The position numbers and the translations under genes were made by a program. A stretch of DNA of 14,822 nucleotides from Bryobacteraceae bacterium (GTDB lineage Bacteria > Acidobacteriota > Terriglobia > Bryobacterales > Bryobacteraceae): the NCBI GenBank assembly GCA_030039005.1, contig JASHQT010000098.1:1-14822 (forward strand). The letters run 5' to 3'. Under the pieces are notes generated by a model. That model searched no databases and was not told the DNA's origin. It was given only the letters and a program-made list of their open reading frames with translations. Positions 13,522-14,822 of this stretch are shown in pieces (within the stretch, counting starts at the first letter, position 1; each line of letters opens with the position of its first letter).

Positions 13522-14476
13522 CTTGCGACTCCCGAATCAGCCCGATGAATATGTCTTCAAGCGACGGCACGATAGGCCGGATGCTGATCAGATGCACTCC
13601 CGCGGCAGCCAGTGCGCTTTCTACGCGATCCGGCGTCTGGCCCAGCGGCAGAAACAGATGAAGCTTCGCGCCGTACGGTTCGGCATCCTGCAGCACGGCG
13701 CGCGCGGCGCGCTGATCCGAAGTTTCGATCTCGAAACAAATCTTCTCGAATTTGTGTTTCAATGCCAACGGCGAATCGCAGCGGATCATGCGGCCCTGGC
13801 TCATCAGGCCCACGCGGTTGCAGCGCTCGGCTTCATCCAGATACGCTGTGGTCACGAAGACCGTCAAGCCGTCGCGCACGAGCTGATACAGAATCGCCCA
13901 GAAATCGCGCCGCGACACCGGATCCACGCCGTTGGTCGGCTCATCCAGAAACAGCACCTCGGGGTGATGCAGCAGCGTGCACATCAGCGCCAGCTTTTGT
14001 TTCATGCCGCCGGAGAGATTACCGGCGCGGCGCGAGCGGAACGGCTCCATGCGCGTCATGCGCAGCAAGCGTTGGATCAGCGGCTCGCGTTCGGATTTCG
14101 AGAGCGCGAACAGATCGGCGTAGAAGAACATGTTCTCGTCCACCGTCAGATCGCCGTATAAGCCAAAGCGTTGCGCCATGTATCCGATCCGGTCCTTCAC
14201 CGCGTCCAGCTCGTTCACTACGTTGTGCCCCGTTACCCAAGCCTCGCCTTCGGTCGGGTCGAGCAACCCGCACAGCAGGCGCATGGTCGTGGTCTTGCCC
14301 GCGCCGTCCGGGCCGACCAGGCCGAAAATTTCCCCGCGCGCCACTTCAATGTTGAAGCGGTCCACGGCGGTCATTGTTTCCGAGCCGCGTCCCGCGGCGT
14401 GGCCAAACCGCCGCGTGAGATTCACGGCACGAATGATCGCGTCTTTCGTGACGGGCACTTCAGGCGCGGGGTTCAT
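13511..14476 (-). CDS. ABC transporter ATPase, first of pair (YbhF N-terminal-half-like), H-loop His absent
   Basis: 321 residues. Walker A GPDGAGKTT (55-63), Q-loop Q102 in YMAQRFGLY, signature LSGGMKQK (154-161), Walker B VLFLDEPTNGVDP (174-186) with D178 and E179. The switch position reads VTTAYLDEAERC: A211 replaces the H-loop histidine needed for normal hydrolysis. GPDGAGKTT and a non-His switch are also, from memory, features of the first domain of E. coli YbhF, so this is probably ancestral asymmetry rather than decay. It overlaps the membrane-fusion gene by 17 bp, and GGGGAG lies 8 bases before the ATG. It probably pairs with the next ATPase as a heterodimer with one canonical and one weak ATP site. 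Confidence 0.94.
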   Translation of the reverse strand: MNPAPEVPVTKDAIIRAVNLTRRFGHAAGRGSETMTAVDRFNIEVARGEIFGLVGPDGAGKTTTMRLLCGLLDPTEGEAWVTGHNVVNELDAVKDRIGYMAQRFGLYGDLTVDENMFFYADLFALSKSEREPLIQRLLRMTRMEPFRSRRAGNLSGGMKQKLALMCTLLHHPEVLFLDEPTNGVDPVSRRDFWAILYQLVRDGLTVFVTTAYLDEAERCNRVGLMSQGRMIRCDSPLALKHKFEKICFEIETSDQRAARAVLQDAEPYGAKLHLFLPLGQTPDRVESALAAAGVHLISIRPIVPSLEDIFIGLIRESQDAA

Positions 14477-14822
14477 TGCTCGCGCTCCCCACTTTGATGT
14501 CCGCGTCCACGGGCATGTTCAGCTTCAAATCGTGACCGCGATTGTCCACGTCGATTTTGATGCGATACACCAGCTTCACCCGCTCTTCGAACGTCTGGAT
14601 CTGCTTGGGCGTGAATTCGGCCTCCGACGCGATGAAGGAAATGCGTCCGGGATAGGTCTTGCCCGGAAACGAATCGCTGCGCAGCTCCGCGGGCTGGCCG
14701 TATTTCACGCGGCCCAAATCCGACTCGCTGATGTACGCGCGCAGCCACGGATGGTTGATATCGCCGATGGTCACCACCGTGGTTCCGGCGGCCAGGACTT
14801 CGCCCACTTCGGCCGATTTCAC
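14460..14822 (-). CDS. HlyD/YbhG-family membrane-fusion (periplasmic adaptor) protein, C-terminal part
   Basis: Partial: 120 residues in the window, with the N-terminus beyond the right edge. The edge codon GTG is internal sequence, not a start. VGEVLAAGTTVVTIGDI is the last strand pair of the biotinyl-lipoyl-like domain. HPWLRAYISESDLGRVKYGQ begins the beta-barrel domain, which is followed by the RISFIASEAEFTPKQIQTFE stretch typical of YbhG/EmrA-like adaptors. FEERVKLVYRIKIDV and LKLNMPVDADI close the barrel. Such proteins bridge an inner-membrane exporter to the outer membrane. It is the upstream gene of the exporter operon, overlapping the first ATPase by 17 bp, which matches ybhG-ybhF order. 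Upstream adaptor domains and the operon promoter are not in the window. Confidence 0.9.
   Translation of the reverse strand: MKSAEVGEVLAAGTTVVTIGDINHPWLRAYISESDLGRVKYGQPAELRSDSFPGKTYPGRISFIASEAEFTPKQIQTFEERVKLVYRIKIDVDNRGHDLKLNMPVDADIKVGSASNEPRA

Noticed and set aside
14814..14822. GTG at the right edge as the true start of the adaptor protein
   Set aside because: The sequence begins in the middle of a lipoyl-like domain, so the gene continues outside the window and this is an internal valine codon.

Overview
The window looks like chromosome of a high-GC Gram-negative bacterium, most plausibly an Acidobacteriota member of the Solibacter/Bryobacter type. I infer this from the mixture of genes: a bacterial myo-inositol-phosphate synthase, a LytTR regulator, an acidobacterial-style ruvX-mltG cluster, a heptosyltransferase-like GT9 enzyme (suggesting an outer membrane) and a Ybh-type ABC exporter. 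This is family recognition, not a database result. No tRNA, rRNA, insertion sequence, CRISPR array or phage gene was seen.

Layout. Positions 1-1054 (minus) hold a LytTR response regulator translationally coupled to a GNAT acetyltransferase that runs off the left edge. About 310 bp without a recognisable gene follow, then a small, lower-GC, two-helix membrane protein with a CxxC motif (plus). Positions 1689-4120 (plus) carry a promoter-like extended -10, a palindrome, a TTG-started inositol-3-phosphate synthase and an overlapping NAD-dependent epimerase/dehydratase. A Uma2-family nuclease-like gene follows and ends exactly where a convergent gene ends.

Positions 4656-7675 (minus) form a tight four-gene set transcribed ruvX - mltG - histone-deacetylase-like hydrolase - nucleotidyltransferase, with overlaps or gaps of 15 bp or less. 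Divergent from it, positions 7791-10323 (plus) hold an AI-2E/PerM-type permease, an anchored protein of unknown function and a GT9 glycosyltransferase. The GT9 gene overlaps head-on the end of the next operon.

Positions 10289-14822 (minus) are one exporter operon: membrane-fusion protein (partial) - ATPase - ATPase - permease - permease, every junction overlapping or abutting. It matches E. coli YbhG-YbhF-YbhS-YbhR, except that the two nucleotide-binding domains fused in YbhF are separate genes here. The first ATPase lacks the H-loop histidine, so one ATP site of the pair is probably degenerate.

The points most worth following are the inositol synthase/epimerase pair with its promoter palindrome, the deacetylase-like hydrolase and orphan nucleotidyltransferase inside a cell-wall/DNA-repair operon, and the split asymmetric ABC ATPase pair. 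I found no convincing evidence for an entirely new multi-gene system.
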